From positions 1 to 64,000 of the forward strand of contig ONHQ01000003.1 of the NCBI GenBank assembly GCA_900317685.1: a DNA stretch of 64,000 bases. The letters run 5' to 3'. The notes beneath the pieces were generated by a model that was not told where the DNA came from, did not search any database, and worked only from the letters and a program-made list of their open reading frames with translations. Shown piece after piece: positions 8,253 to 17,594 of this stretch. Within the stretch, counting starts at the first letter, position 1, and every line of letters starts with the position of its first letter. This stretch comes from an uncultured Prevotella sp. (lineage in GTDB: Bacteria > Bacteroidota > Bacteroidia > Bacteroidales > Bacteroidaceae). The translations under genes were made by a program, and so were the position numbers.

Positions 8253-9569
8253 TTAGAGGCGGGAAGCATCCTTGGCGTTCCCGGCTTTTAGTGGGCGCAG
8301 GGAGGCTTCCTTTGCTTTCCAGGCTTTCAAGGCACTGAACCATTGATCGGCACTGTGATAGCCCTGCTCCTCTTTGTCGCTACAGAAAGAGATGTGGTAG
8401 ACGAGATGGTCGTCGGGGATAGAGACGAGATAGCCGTCGTCGTACTGCGTGTGAATCTCTTTGAGGATGTTGGCGCGGGGAATGGAGACTGCTAATCCTA
8501 CGGTTTCCTTTTTATGTGAAAGCGTATCCTTACCCGTGACAGGATAGTCGGTGCCCCAGTTGGCAAGCAAGCCATGACCGTCGGTCCAACTTTGTTGCCC
8601 CTTGATATGCGTGATACCTATAAAATAAGGAGTGGCGCATATCTGTTCGCTGAGCTTGAAACCTTTTGGCACAGACACGTTCACGACCACTTCACAGTCG
8701 CGGTGTCCCGCGATCATCGTGTAGCGGGTGGTGAGTGTGCGCGGCTCGGCATCGGGTGTCGGCTTCCAGTTTAAATCCGTGATCTCAACGATGCTGCGGA
8801 GTGGACCGTTTGCTACAATGCGCTGACGGCGGCTGTCGCAGTCAGTGAAACCTACAGGCTGTTTGCCATCCCATCCGTTAAGGGCTCCAACACCTACACC
8901 GTCTCTTACTGCAAGGACATCGTCACCGTAGCCAGCAGCCAGCTGGACAGAGTCGGGATAGAACTCCGTGTCGTGGAGTTCCAATTGCCTTTTGCGCTTA
9001 CCATAGATGTCGACTGATTGTCGTGGACTGCAATAGAAACGATAAGCAGTGATCTCGCTTTCCAGTACGGCACCATGCTGATGGATGACGGGGAAAGGAT
9101 TGGTTCCTCGCAGTGAAGCGAACTCACTCAGGTAGATGTCGTGCTTGTTCTTTGCCTTCACTTTGCTGTTGCGCAGAAGAATGTCGGCAAAGGTACGCTT
9201 GACGTTAGTGTCAGACATGGCCTTTCTGGTGTCAGGCATGGCCTTACGCCACAGCGCAATGGTGGCCTTGTTTTGTCCCTTTGCCTTCATGTCGGCGAGG
9301 AAGAACAGATGATCAGCTCCTCCGTCACCATCCAAATCGTCCAACTGTGAAGGTACCTCTTTCCCGTCTACAGTAACGCGGGCAGAGCGATAGCCTTCTA
9401 TACCAGCTATCTCCACGGGCGACTGCTGCAAAATCGTGTTACCAGGATTTTGTAGTGTCACAGTCATCGTTCTGTCCTGTCCGACTGCTTGTAGCGGGAA
9501 CAGAAAAGAACCGGCGAGCACCATGCCGCCCATGAAAGCGTTAGAGAAGAATAATCTCATATCAGTCAT
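8253..9569 (-). CDS. DUF4861 family secreted protein of the uronate operon
   Basis: This 438-residue protein starts with a signal peptide ending near LQAVGQD. The body matches the DUF4861 family: an N-terminal beta domain containing DLDGDGGADHLFFLADM, then a long beta-rich region with EITDLNWKPTP and GHRDCEVVVNVSVPKG. The family is common in Bacteroidota loci for uronic acid or pectin use; its activity is not known to me. It is the last gene of the galacturonate operon, eight bases after uxaA, which suggests an exported partner in uronate handling. A -1/+1 change is not seen; the frame is intact. Family call good, function open. Confidence 0.82.
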   Translation of the reverse strand: MTDMRLFFSNAFMGGMVLAGSFLFPLQAVGQDRTMTVTLQNPGNTILQQSPVEIAGIEGYRSARVTVDGKEVPSQLDDLDGDGGADHLFFLADMKAKGQNKATIALWRKAMPDTRKAMSDTNVKRTFADILLRNSKVKAKNKHDIYLSEFASLRGTNPFPVIHQHGAVLESEITAYRFYCSPRQSVDIYGKRKRQLELHDTEFYPDSVQLAAGYGDDVLAVRDGVGVGALNGWDGKQPVGFTDCDSRRQRIVANGPLRSIVEITDLNWKPTPDAEPRTLTTRYTMIAGHRDCEVVVNVSVPKGFKLSEQICATPYFIGITHIKGQQSWTDGHGLLANWGTDYPVTGKDTLSHKKETVGLAVSIPRANILKEIHTQYDDGYLVSIPDDHLVYHISFCSDKEEQGYHSADQWFSALKAWKAKEASLRPLKAGNAKDASRL

Positions 9570-9577
9570 TATTATAT

Positions 9578-11077
9578 TTAGAGCGTCACACCATTTTTGA
9601 AGATGGCAAATCCATGAATGCCGTTGCGCTCTGCTTTTACCTTTTTGCCGCTTGCCACATCGAGTACGGTGCGTATGAAGTCCGGCAAAAGGTCTGCTAT
9701 GCTTTTGTCTTCCACGATAGTGCCAGCGTTGAAGTCAATCCAGTTGCCTTTGCGCATGTAGAGAGAGGTATTGGTAGAGACTTTCAAGGTCGGCACAGCG
9801 GTAGCGAAGGGCGTACCACGACCCGTTGTGAACAGCACGATGTGGCATCCGGCAGCAGCCAAGGCTGTCGCAGCCACAAGGTCGTTGCCCGGAGCAGAGA
9901 GCAGATGAAGGCCGTGACCTTGCAGTCGCTCACCATAGCCGAGGACACCGTAAACGGGAGATGACCCCGACTTCTGCGTGCATCCCAGCGCTTTATCTTC
10001 CAGTGTAGAGATGCCACCGGCTTTGTTACCCGGCGAGGGATTCTCGCCCACGGGTTGACCGTGGCTGAGGAAGTAGTGCTTGAAGTTGTTGATAAGATGC
10101 TTGGTGTCGTCGAGCACTTGTTCGTTAATGCATCGTTGCATGAGAAGCGTCTCAGCACCGAACATCTCCGGAACCTCAGTGAGCACCGTAGTACCGCCTT
10201 GTTCATTGCAGAGCCAGTCGCTGAAAGCACCTACGAGCGGGTTGGCCGTGATACCGGAGAAGCCGTCGCTGCCACCGCATTTCAGTCCGATGCGCAGTTC
10301 AGAAGCCGGAATGGCCGTTCGTTGATCGTGGCGTGCTTTATCATAGAGATCCATCAGCATCTCTGTGCCAGCCTCCACTTCGTTGCCTTCCACTTCCTGG
10401 CAGACGAGCAGCTTGATGCGGTCGTGGTCATAGTCACCGAGCAGCTTCATAAACTCGTGCGGTTGGTTGTTCTCACATCCCAGTCCCACGATGAGCACAC
10501 CACCTGCATTGGGGTGAAGCACCAGATCGCGAAGAATATGGCGTGTGTTCTCATTGTCTTCACCGAGCTGCGAACAACCATAGTTATGCGGAAAAGCCAC
10601 GATGGCGTCTACGCCTTCACCATTATTGGTCTGTGCTTTTACCTCCTCCACGATATTCTGAGCAATGCCATTGACACAGCCCACCGTAGGGATCACCCAC
10701 AGCTCGTTTCTCACACCAACCAGTCCGTTGGAGCGGCGATAACCCTGAAACGTAGCATCGGGATGGGGCGTTGCCTTTACCTGCGGTTGTAGATGGATAT
10801 TGTCGTAGTTCAGCTCTCCACTCAGATTCGTCTTGATGTCGTGGTCGTCGAGCAGTGCTCCTTTTGCAATGTCGTGGATAGCATGACCGATTGGAAAGCC
10901 GTATTTCACGATCATCTCTCCCGTCTTGATGTTGTTGAGAGCGATCTTATGTCCGGGTACCGCATCCGTAACCAGTTTGAGAGGTGCACCGTCGATGTCG
11001 ACGATGTCGCCGGCCTTCATGGCTTTGATGGCTACGGCGACATTGTCTGTAGGGTTGATTCTGATTGCTTGTTTCAT
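9578..11077 (-). CDS. uxaA: Altronate dehydratase UxaA
   Basis: This 499-residue protein dehydrates D-altronate to 2-keto-3-deoxygluconate (KDG) in the cytoplasm. It has the small N-terminal SAF domain (residues about 1-90) and the large catalytic C-terminal domain. The latter starts with the family block RRSNGLVGVRNELWVIPTVG and contains conserved cysteines (VGCVNG, YGCSQL, GCENNQP, LKCGGSDGFSG) of the metal/iron-binding site. Length is normal for the family. It begins four bases after uxaB and is followed closely by the DUF4861 gene, so it is operonic. High confidence. Confidence 0.95.
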   Translation of the reverse strand: MKQAIRINPTDNVAVAIKAMKAGDIVDIDGAPLKLVTDAVPGHKIALNNIKTGEMIVKYGFPIGHAIHDIAKGALLDDHDIKTNLSGELNYDNIHLQPQVKATPHPDATFQGYRRSNGLVGVRNELWVIPTVGCVNGIAQNIVEEVKAQTNNGEGVDAIVAFPHNYGCSQLGEDNENTRHILRDLVLHPNAGGVLIVGLGCENNQPHEFMKLLGDYDHDRIKLLVCQEVEGNEVEAGTEMLMDLYDKARHDQRTAIPASELRIGLKCGGSDGFSGITANPLVGAFSDWLCNEQGGTTVLTEVPEMFGAETLLMQRCINEQVLDDTKHLINNFKHYFLSHGQPVGENPSPGNKAGGISTLEDKALGCTQKSGSSPVYGVLGYGERLQGHGLHLLSAPGNDLVAATALAAAGCHIVLFTTGRGTPFATAVPTLKVSTNTSLYMRKGNWIDFNAGTIVEDKSIADLLPDFIRTVLDVASGKKVKAERNGIHGFAIFKNGVTL

Positions 11078-11081
11078 CTTT

Positions 11082-12569
11082 TCACTTGTTGAGAACTGAT
11101 TCTATGGCTTTTCTCATGCCTGACTCTTGGATCTGTTGGAGGTAGGAAGTCAGCAAATCTGTCAGTCCTGGGATGTCATTGAGGTTGCCTTGCTCTTTCC
11201 AAATCAGTTCCTGTGCACCGAGTACACCTTCGGCGATGGCGTGGCAATCGGCAGAAGCCCACAGTTGCTGGAGCAGTTCAAGGATTGCCGGATCGTCGTT
11301 GGGAGTGATTGCCGTGCCGTCTTCCCGTGTGCCACCTTTATAAAAAGTGGTGATGGCAGCGAGTCCGAGTACAATGGTTTTGGGCAGTTCGCCTTTCAGT
11401 TCCGTGTAGCGTTTTAGTGCGGGCAGGTCACGCGTCTTGAACTTCGGGAAGCTATTGAGCATGATGCTGGTCACCTGGTGGTCGATATAAGGATTCTTGA
11501 AGCGTTGCAGCACGTCCTCGGCAAAGCGCGTGAGCTCGTCTTTCGGCAATTCGAGCGTCGGCAACAGTTCGTTGAACATGACCTGATGGGTGTATTTCCC
11601 GACGAGTTCATCGTTGCAGGCATCTCTGACGATGTTGATACCAGAGAGGAATGCTACCGGCGAGAGGACGGTATGCGGACCGTTGAGCAGTGTTGTCTTG
11701 CGCAGATGATAGGGTGCTTCGTTGTCGGTGAGCACCACGTTGAGTCCTGCTTTGCGTGCCGGCCATTCCTCGTCGAGTTGTTCGATGGAGATGTTCTTGT
11801 CGTGTTCGATGACCCAGAGGTGGAAGATCTCGCCTTGCACCATTGCAGCGTCCTTGTAGCCGATACGCTGCCACAGTTGTTGTTCGTCGTTGCGGGGATA
11901 GCCGTTGACGATGCGGTCGACGAGTGTGGTGCAGATCGGACAGCAGTTGGCTACCCATTTGCGGAATCCCTCAGCGTCGTCGAGGTCGTCATGCCACAAG
12001 TCGATGTATTGGTTGATGCACTCTTTGAGATGGTGTCCGTTGCCGAAGATCAGCTCACAGGGCAGAATGATGAGTCCCTTCTTGGCGTCGCCGTGGAAAC
12101 AAGTGTAGCGGCGATAGAGCAGTTGCGTGAGTTTGGCAGGATAGGAGGCGGGCGGTGTGTCGCTCAGCTTGCACGTATCGTCGAAGGCGATACCGGCCTC
12201 GGTGGTGTTGGAGATGACAAAGCGCATCTCGGGTTGCTCGGCCAGCGCCATGAATGCGTCGTATTGTGTATAGGGATTCAGCGCGCGGCTGACGCTGCTG
12301 ATACGCTGGCAGCTGTTTACCTGTTCGTTGCCTTTCAGTCCGAGCAGGTTGACATGGTAGAGGCAGTCTTGCGCGCGCAGCGTTTCGATATGGTTGCGCT
12401 CGCGTGGCTGTACGATGACGACAGAACCATTGAAAGCCGTCTTGTCGTTCATTTCCTGGATCATCCAGTCCACAAATGCTCTGAGGAAGTTGCCCTCACC
12501 AAACTGTATCACACGCTCCGGAGCCTCAGCTTTCGGTGCCGTGTGTCTGTTGAGAATGTTGTTAGTCAT
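11082..12569 (-). CDS. uxaB: Tagaturonate reductase (altronate oxidoreductase) UxaB
   Basis: Predicted 495 residues, reducing D-tagaturonate to D-altronate with NADH. It belongs to the mannitol dehydrogenase family: the Rossmann start VIQFGEGNFLRAF and the catalytic block KTTLLNGPHT (Lys plus Asn/His). ATG 12569 (MTNNIL...) is preferred to an in-frame ATG at 12611 because the upstream start lies next to the 12605-12630 hairpin and adds a non-conserved tail. It is preceded by the AT-rich motif and a terminator-like hairpin, so expression may differ from upstream genes. Four bases separate it from uxaA. Confidence 0.93.
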   Translation of the reverse strand: MTNNILNRHTAPKAEAPERVIQFGEGNFLRAFVDWMIQEMNDKTAFNGSVVIVQPRERNHIETLRAQDCLYHVNLLGLKGNEQVNSCQRISSVSRALNPYTQYDAFMALAEQPEMRFVISNTTEAGIAFDDTCKLSDTPPASYPAKLTQLLYRRYTCFHGDAKKGLIILPCELIFGNGHHLKECINQYIDLWHDDLDDAEGFRKWVANCCPICTTLVDRIVNGYPRNDEQQLWQRIGYKDAAMVQGEIFHLWVIEHDKNISIEQLDEEWPARKAGLNVVLTDNEAPYHLRKTTLLNGPHTVLSPVAFLSGINIVRDACNDELVGKYTHQVMFNELLPTLELPKDELTRFAEDVLQRFKNPYIDHQVTSIMLNSFPKFKTRDLPALKRYTELKGELPKTIVLGLAAITTFYKGGTREDGTAITPNDDPAILELLQQLWASADCHAIAEGVLGAQELIWKEQGNLNDIPGLTDLLTSYLQQIQESGMRKAIESVLNK

Positions 12570-12577
12570 AGATTCAG

Positions 12578-12593
12578 TATATATAATAAGGTG
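12578..12593. repeat. AT-rich motif TATATATAATAAGGTG
   Basis: An exact copy of the dispersed motif, directly upstream of uxaB but in the opposite orientation. A related, decayed copy lies at 12640-12658, so the two flank the hairpin in the exuT-uxaB gap. Confidence 0.6.
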
Positions 12594-12604
12594 TAGTAAA
12601 AATG

Positions 12605-12630
12605 GGACCACCTACTACGTAAGGTGGTCC
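12605..12630 (-). terminator. Terminator-like hairpin inside the uronate operon
   Basis: GGACCACCT (12605-12613) pairs perfectly with AGGTGGTCC (12622-12630). On the minus strand it is followed by CATTTTTAC. It sits between exuT and uxaB, which are otherwise parts of the same run of genes, so it may cause partial termination or protect an upstream mRNA segment. Confidence 0.6.
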
Positions 12631-12663
12631 TAAGTGTACTATATATAATAAAATAAGGAGTCG

Positions 12664-14121
12664 TTATGGTACGATCTTCTTATATTTTGGTACGAGTGTC
12701 TTCATGATTGACCAGGCAATGAGATAGGCCACAGCACAGATACAGAACACGATCATGTATCCGGCGGGCTTGCCTTCGAAGCCCAGGAAGGAGAACGAGC
12801 TGCCTGCTTTCTCGGCATAGTCGAAGAGAATGCCGGAGCCCTGGTTGATCATATAAGAGCCGATACCGCCGGCCATTGTGCCCACACCCGTGATCGTAGC
12901 GACCGTCGATTTGGGGAACATGTCGCCGATGGTAGAGTAGAGGTTGGCCGACCAAGCCTGGTGTCCGGCACCGGCGATGCCGATGATGACAGCCGGGAAG
13001 ATAGCGCCATACTGTCCGAGAGGCTGAGCCAGCAGAGCCGTCAGAGGCATGAAGGCGAAGATGAGCATGGCCAGCATACGTCCGCCGTAGGGATCCATGC
13101 CACGCTTCTCCACAAACAGCTTAGGCAGATAGCCACCGAAGATGGAGACCACCGTGACGATGAAATACAGGATGAAGATGAGTGTGGCTCCTTCCTTCGA
13201 TGCCGATGGGTAGTGATAGACATCGCTGAAGTAAGCCGGAGCCCAGAAGAGATAGAACCACCATACGCCGTCAGTGAAGAATTTACCGGTGATAAACTCC
13301 CATGTCTGACGGTAGGTGAGACATTTGAGCAGAGGAATGGTCTTCTCTGTCTTCTCGTCAGTCTTCGTTTCGTCAGCCTCTTTCTCATCGTCCTGATGGA
13401 TGTAGGCAAGCTCAGCGGCATTGACATGTTTCGACTTTTCAGGTTTCTCATACCACTCAAGCCAGAAGAATACCCAAATGAATCCGAGCGCACCGATAAT
13501 GATGAAGGCACTCTCCCATCCCCATGCCTTGGCGATGAACGGGATGGTAGCCGGAGCAGCCAGCGCGCCTACTGAGGCACCACTGTTGAAGATTGCCGTG
13601 GAGAGCGCACGGTCCTTCTTCGGGAAATATTCCGCCGTCACCTTGATGGCAGAGGGGAAGTTGCCCGACTCACCAATGGCCAGAATCATACGGCAGCCCA
13701 AGAAGAGATACACAGAGATGGTAGAGATAGAGAGCGCGAGCGCAGATCCTTGTTTCACGGCGTGGAGTGCCTCCACACTGTCCAGTCCCTCGATCTCCAT
13801 CGTCAGCCATCCGCATCCGGCATGAAGGCAGGCACCTGTAGACCAAATGATGATGGCGAGCAGATAACCCTTCTTCGTACCCAAACGGTCAATGGCAGTA
13901 CCCGCGAAGAGACTCACCGCAGCGTAGAACAGCGAGAACCATCCCGTGATCATTCCGTAGTCGGTATCGGTCCAGTGAAATTCCGGTGCGATGAAGTCCT
14001 TCCATGTCAGCGAGAGCACCTGACGGTCGAGATAGTTGACCGTGGTAGCGACGAAGAGGAGGGCACAGAGGTACCATCTCCAGTTCGTCTTCACATCGTT
14101 TTTAATTGTACCCCCGTTCAT
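12664..14121 (-). CDS. exuT: MFS hexuronate transporter (ExuT-like)
   Basis: This 485-residue major facilitator protein has about 12 hydrophobic segments. The N-terminal half carries [13 protein letters not shown] and [15 protein letters not shown], typical of the anion:cation symporter/ExuT group; a charged central loop with many K/E/D sits near residues 225-255. It would bring galacturonate or another hexuronate across the inner membrane. Its ATG overlaps the eda stop as ATGA, indicating translational coupling. Substrate is inferred from family resemblance and the surrounding pathway. Confidence 0.88.
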   Translation of the reverse strand: MNGGTIKNDVKTNWRWYLCALLFVATTVNYLDRQVLSLTWKDFIAPEFHWTDTDYGMITGWFSLFYAAVSLFAGTAIDRLGTKKGYLLAIIIWSTGACLHAGCGWLTMEIEGLDSVEALHAVKQGSALALSISTISVYLFLGCRMILAIGESGNFPSAIKVTAEYFPKKDRALSTAIFNSGASVGALAAPATIPFIAKAWGWESAFIIIGALGFIWVFFWLEWYEKPEKSKHVNAAELAYIHQDDEKEADETKTDEKTEKTIPLLKCLTYRQTWEFITGKFFTDGVWWFYLFWAPAYFSDVYHYPSASKEGATLIFILYFIVTVVSIFGGYLPKLFVEKRGMDPYGGRMLAMLIFAFMPLTALLAQPLGQYGAIFPAVIIGIAGAGHQAWSANLYSTIGDMFPKSTVATITGVGTMAGGIGSYMINQGSGILFDYAEKAGSSFSFLGFEGKPAGYMIVFCICAVAYLIAWSIMKTLVPKYKKIVP

Positions 14122-14795
14122 GCGCGTTGCTTCTTAGCATTCTGGATGATCTCGATGCACTGTTTGCAGAGCTCGGTGATGGCTTTCCAATCACCCTTAG
14201 CGACCACCTCTTTGGGGAAGAGCTTCGAGCCCATGCCCACGCAGTAGGCACCGGCCTTGATCCATCCTTCGAGGTTCTCCTGTGTAGGCGCCACGCCGCC
14301 TGTGACCATGATCTTCGACCAGGGGCAGGGAGCCATGAGATCCTTGATGAAGCGTGGGCCATAGACATCGCCGGGGAACACCTTAGTCAGGTCGGCACCG
14401 AGTTCCTGCGCCTTGCCAATCTCGCTCACTGTGCCACAGCCCGGGCAATAGGGAACGAGACGACGGTTACATATCGGAGCCACGTCGGGGTTGAAGAGCG
14501 GACCAACGATGAAGTTGGCACCGAGCTGAATATACAGCGCAGCAGTAGGAGCGTCGACGACAGTACCTGCACCTAAGGCCAGCTCAGGGCATTCTTTGTC
14601 GGCCCATTTCACCAGTTGGCTGAATACTTCGTGGGCAAAGTCGCCACGGTTGGTGAACTCAAAGGCGCGCACGCCACCTTCGTAGCAGGCTTTGATCACT
14701 TTCTTAGCGACTTCCACGTCTGCGTTATAGTATACGGGCACCATGCCGGTTGCGCCGATTTTCTGAAGAACTTGTATTTTGTCAAATTTAGCCAT
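14118..14795 (-). CDS. eda: KDPG aldolase (2-keto-3-deoxy-6-phosphogluconate aldolase)
   Basis: A 225-residue class I aldolase that splits KDPG to pyruvate and glyceraldehyde-3-phosphate, the last step of the galacturonate route. Visible features are [13 protein letters not shown] at the N-terminus, [11 protein letters not shown] with the conserved Glu, and [13 protein letters not shown] containing the Schiff-base Lys. The standard start (MAKFDKIQ) at 14795 is used, not the longer frame from 14963, which has no family match and overlaps the gap after kdgK. It overlaps exuT by four bases. Confidence 0.94.
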   Translation of the reverse strand: MAKFDKIQVLQKIGATGMVPVYYNADVEVAKKVIKACYEGGVRAFEFTNRGDFAHEVFSQLVKWADKECPELALGAGTVVDAPTAALYIQLGANFIVGPLFNPDVAPICNRRLVPYCPGCGTVSEIGKAQELGADLTKVFPGDVYGPRFIKDLMAPCPWSKIMVTGGVAPTQENLEGWIKAGAYCVGMGSKLFPKEVVAKGDWKAITELCKQCIEIIQNAKKQRA

Positions 14796-14886
14796 GATTG
14801 TAGTAATGTTATTGGTTGATTGAAATGATAGAAAGCCATCGGTCGGCCAAACAGTGTATTGTCCGTCCGATGGCTTATGTTTTGTT

Positions 14887-15909
14887 TTATCTCTGAACTC
14901 TGCCGTTGGCGTTACCGGCGGCGAGGCTCTCCACTTCCTCTTTCGAAACGAGGTTGAAGTCACCGTTGATGGTATGCTTCAGTGCTGAGGCAGCGACAGC
15001 AAACTCCAGGGCCTCGCCCTGAGTCGGTTTGGTGAGCAGTCCGTGGATGAGTCCACCGGCGAAGGAGTCACCACCGCCTACGCGGTCGATGATCGGCTCA
15101 ATGTCGTAGTGCCGGCTCTCGTAGAATTCCTTGCCATTATAGATGAGCGCTTTCCAGCCGTTGTGCGTAGCGGAGTAAGACTCACGCAGTGTGGAGACGA
15201 CATATTTGAAACCAAACTCCTTAGCCATCTGCTCAAAGATCTTGTGATAGCCTGCGGCGTCGGTCTTTCCGCCTTCCACGTCAGCGTCGGGTTTGAAGCC
15301 CAGGCAGAGCTGAGCGTCTTCCTCGTTGCCGATGCACACGTCGACGTACTGCATGAGCGGGCGCATGATGGAGATAGCCTTCTCCGATGTCCACAGCTTC
15401 TTGCGGAAGTTCAGGTCTACCGACACGGTCACGCCGTGGCGCTTGGCAGCTTCGCAGGCAGCCTTCACGATGGCGGCGGCGTTGTCGCTGATAGCCGGTG
15501 TGATGCCCGACCAGTGGAACCACTGAACCCCCTCGAAGATCTCGTCGAAGTCAAACTCCTCCGGGCGAGCCTCAGCGATGGCAGAGTGTGCGCGGTCGTA
15601 GATGACCTTGCTGGGTCGCATGGAAGCCCCCGTCTCGGCGTAGTAGATACCCACGCGCTCACCGCCACGCACGATGTGGCTTGTGCCGACACCATAGCGG
15701 CGCATGGCGTTGAGCGCCAGCTGTCCGATCTCGTGTTTCGGGAGTTTGGTGACGAAGTCGGCATCGTGGCCGTAGTTGGCGAGGCTGATGGCCACGTTGG
15801 CCTCACCTCCGCCGGGGATCACACGGAAGTGATCACTCTGTATGAATCGGTCGTTGCCCTCTGGAGACAGGCGCAGCATGAGCTCGCCCAATGTTACTAT
15901 TTTTGCCAT
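14887..15909 (-). CDS. kdgK: 2-keto-3-deoxygluconate kinase (PfkB family)
   Basis: A 340-residue ribokinase/PfkB-type sugar kinase. The N-terminus [21 protein letters not shown] and [16 protein letters not shown] form the substrate-binding lid. The C-terminal signature [18 protein letters not shown] holds the catalytic Asp and anion hole. In this setting it phosphorylates KDG to KDPG. It lies between uxaC and eda, 85 and 91 bases apart, all on the minus strand. The pathway assignment rests on context; other PfkB sugars cannot be fully excluded. Confidence 0.92.
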   Translation of the reverse strand: MAKIVTLGELMLRLSPEGNDRFIQSDHFRVIPGGGEANVAISLANYGHDADFVTKLPKHEIGQLALNAMRRYGVGTSHIVRGGERVGIYYAETGASMRPSKVIYDRAHSAIAEARPEEFDFDEIFEGVQWFHWSGITPAISDNAAAIVKAACEAAKRHGVTVSVDLNFRKKLWTSEKAISIMRPLMQYVDVCIGNEEDAQLCLGFKPDADVEGGKTDAAGYHKIFEQMAKEFGFKYVVSTLRESYSATHNGWKALIYNGKEFYESRHYDIEPIIDRVGGGDSFAGGLIHGLLTKPTQGEALEFAVAASALKHTINGDFNLVSKEEVESLAAGNANGRVQR

Positions 15910-15994
15910 ATTCTCATTTATGTTTAATAATTGCTATTATAATATTACGAACACAAAGAAGTGATTACGCAAGCGCAGACAGCGGCGTCCGCAC

Positions 15995-17410
15995 TTAGAA
16001 ATTGAAGTAGTTCTTTGCGTTGTAGTAGCTGATGTCCTCCACCATCTGGTTGATGCGCTTCTCCTCAAAGCCGTCGTAGGGGATCTCGCCGTTCTCGATG
16101 TCGTTGCCGATCAGGTTGCAGAGGATTCGACGGAAGTATTCGTGACGGGGATAGGAGAGGAATGAGCGTGAGTCGGTGAGCATGCCGACGAAGCGGCTCA
16201 GCAGTCCGAGCAGTGACAGGGCGTTGAGCTGTTTGGTGATGCCGTCCTTCTGATCGAGGAACCACCAGCCTGATCCCCACTGAATCTTACCGGGCATAGA
16301 GCCGTCCTGAAAGTTGCCGAGCATCGTAGCCATCACCTCGTTGGCGCAGGGGTTGAGGTTGTAGAGTATTGTCTTTGTCAGATGTCCCTCCAAATCGAGT
16401 CGGTTGAGGAAGGCCGAGCAACTTTTTGCCGTGTTGAACTCACCGATGGAGTCGAAGCCCGTGTCAGGTCCGAGCTGGCGGAACATACGTGTGTTGTTGT
16501 TGCGGATGGCGCCATAGTGGTATTGCTGTGCCCATCCGGCCTCGTAGTCCTGCAGGGCGAAGACATAAAGCATGGCGCTCTTGAACTTCAGCACCTCTTC
16601 GTGTGTGAGTTCCTTGCCGGCGTAGACCTTGTCAAAGATGTCGTTGATCTCCTGGTCGGTGTATTTCTCGGCGTAGAACTCCTCTATGCCGTGGTCAGAG
16701 AGGCGGCATCCCATGGCGTTGAAGAAGTCGTGGCGCTGTTGCAGTGCGTCTACGTAGTCCTGGAAGTTGCTGATGTTTTTACCCGAAACAGCCGAGAGTT
16801 TCTCGACATAAGCGCGGAAATCCTTAGCGTTCTCCGGGGCCATGGCCTTGTCGGGTCGCCATGCCGGGAGCATGCGTGTCTTGAGCTCGCTCTTTGCCAC
16901 GATGCTGTGATAGTGGAGGTCATCAATAGGATCGTCGGTGGTGCACACCGTCTCCACATTATATTTATTGAGCAGTCCCCACGGTGTGAGCGAAGGGTCG
17001 TTGGCGAGTTTGTCGTTGCATTCGTCAAAGATCTCGCGTGCTGTCTCGGGGTTGAGGCGCTTGTTGATGCCGAAAGCCGTCTTCAGCTCCAGGTGAGTCC
17101 AGTGATAAAGCGGGTTGCGGAACGTATAGGGCACCGTCTCGGCCCACTTCTCAAACTTCTCCCAGTCGCTGGTGTCTTTGTCGGTGCAGTATTTCTCTGG
17201 TATGCCATTGCTGCGCATTGCGCGCCACTTATAGTGATCACCACCGAGCCACACTTCCGTGATGGAACGGAAACGCTTGTTCTCGGCTACTTGCTGAGGA
17301 ACGAGGTGACAGTGATAATCGATGATGGGCATTTGGGCAGCATGCTCGTGATAGAGTTTCTGTGCAGTTTCGGTCTGCAGCAGAAAGTTCTCATCCATGA
17401 ATTGTTTCAT
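15995..17410 (-). CDS. uxaC: Uronate isomerase UxaC
   Basis: A 471-residue amidohydrolase-superfamily enzyme that converts galacturonate to tagaturonate (and glucuronate to fructuronate). The N-terminal MPIIDYHCHLVPQQ carries the HxH metal site; further blocks are AMRSNGIPEKYC, TTDDPIDDL and LTDSRSFLSYPRHEYFRR. The start MKQFMDENF at 17410 is supported by a promoter -7 element at 17441-17448; an ATG at 17443 lies within that element and cannot be the start. It is the first gene of the operon and diverges from the HTCS regulator. Confidence 0.95.
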   Translation of the reverse strand: MKQFMDENFLLQTETAQKLYHEHAAQMPIIDYHCHLVPQQVAENKRFRSITEVWLGGDHYKWRAMRSNGIPEKYCTDKDTSDWEKFEKWAETVPYTFRNPLYHWTHLELKTAFGINKRLNPETAREIFDECNDKLANDPSLTPWGLLNKYNVETVCTTDDPIDDLHYHSIVAKSELKTRMLPAWRPDKAMAPENAKDFRAYVEKLSAVSGKNISNFQDYVDALQQRHDFFNAMGCRLSDHGIEEFYAEKYTDQEINDIFDKVYAGKELTHEEVLKFKSAMLYVFALQDYEAGWAQQYHYGAIRNNNTRMFRQLGPDTGFDSIGEFNTAKSCSAFLNRLDLEGHLTKTILYNLNPCANEVMATMLGNFQDGSMPGKIQWGSGWWFLDQKDGITKQLNALSLLGLLSRFVGMLTDSRSFLSYPRHEYFRRILCNLIGNDIENGEIPYDGFEEKRINQMVEDISYYNAKNYFNF

Positions 17411-17440
17411 TTGCTTTTTGAGATTGGTTGATTGTTTCTG

Positions 17441-17448
17441 CAAAGATA
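17441..17448 (-). promoter_or_regulatory. -7 element TATCTTTG of the uxaC operon
   Basis: Reads TATCTTTG on the minus strand, 31 bases ahead of the uxaC ATG. It sits back-to-back with the promoter of the regulator gene, about 105 bases away. Confidence 0.75.
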
Positions 17449-17455
17449 ATAAATA

Positions 17456-17510
17456 GTTTTCGAATAGAGGGTGGCAATATTGTTCAGAATGGTATAAAAT
17501 CGTTCGAAAT
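17456..17510. promoter_or_regulatory. Candidate operator: spaced TTCGAA-like repeats
   Basis: Three related sites lie between the divergent promoters: TTCGAAT (17459-17465), GTTCAGAAT (17482-17490) and GTTCGAAAT (17502-17510). The last two are direct repeats exactly 20 bases apart, about two helical turns, as AraC-type dimers often use. The adjacent HTCS ends in an AraC DNA-binding domain, so this is a plausible binding site. Inference from spacing only. Confidence 0.4.
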
Positions 17511-17528
17511 CTACTTTTTGTTGTATTC

Positions 17529-17561
17529 TTTGTGTCAATAAGTGGAAATTTATTATCTTTG
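17529..17561 (+). promoter_or_regulatory. Promoter of the HTCS gene (-33 TTTG, -7 TATCTTTG)
   Basis: TTTG at 17529-17532 and TATCTTTG at 17554-17561 are 21 bases apart, matching Bacteroidota sigma-ABfr promoter layout. The start of transcription would be near 17568, ahead of the chosen ATG at 17595. Confidence 0.75.
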
Positions 17562-17594
17562 CATAGCCATCGAAGCTACCCTTATCTATATACC

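Noticed and set aside
11478..12596. 372-residue frame opposite uxaB
   Set aside because: Antisense shadow of a clear uxaB gene, with no recognisable family or promoter.
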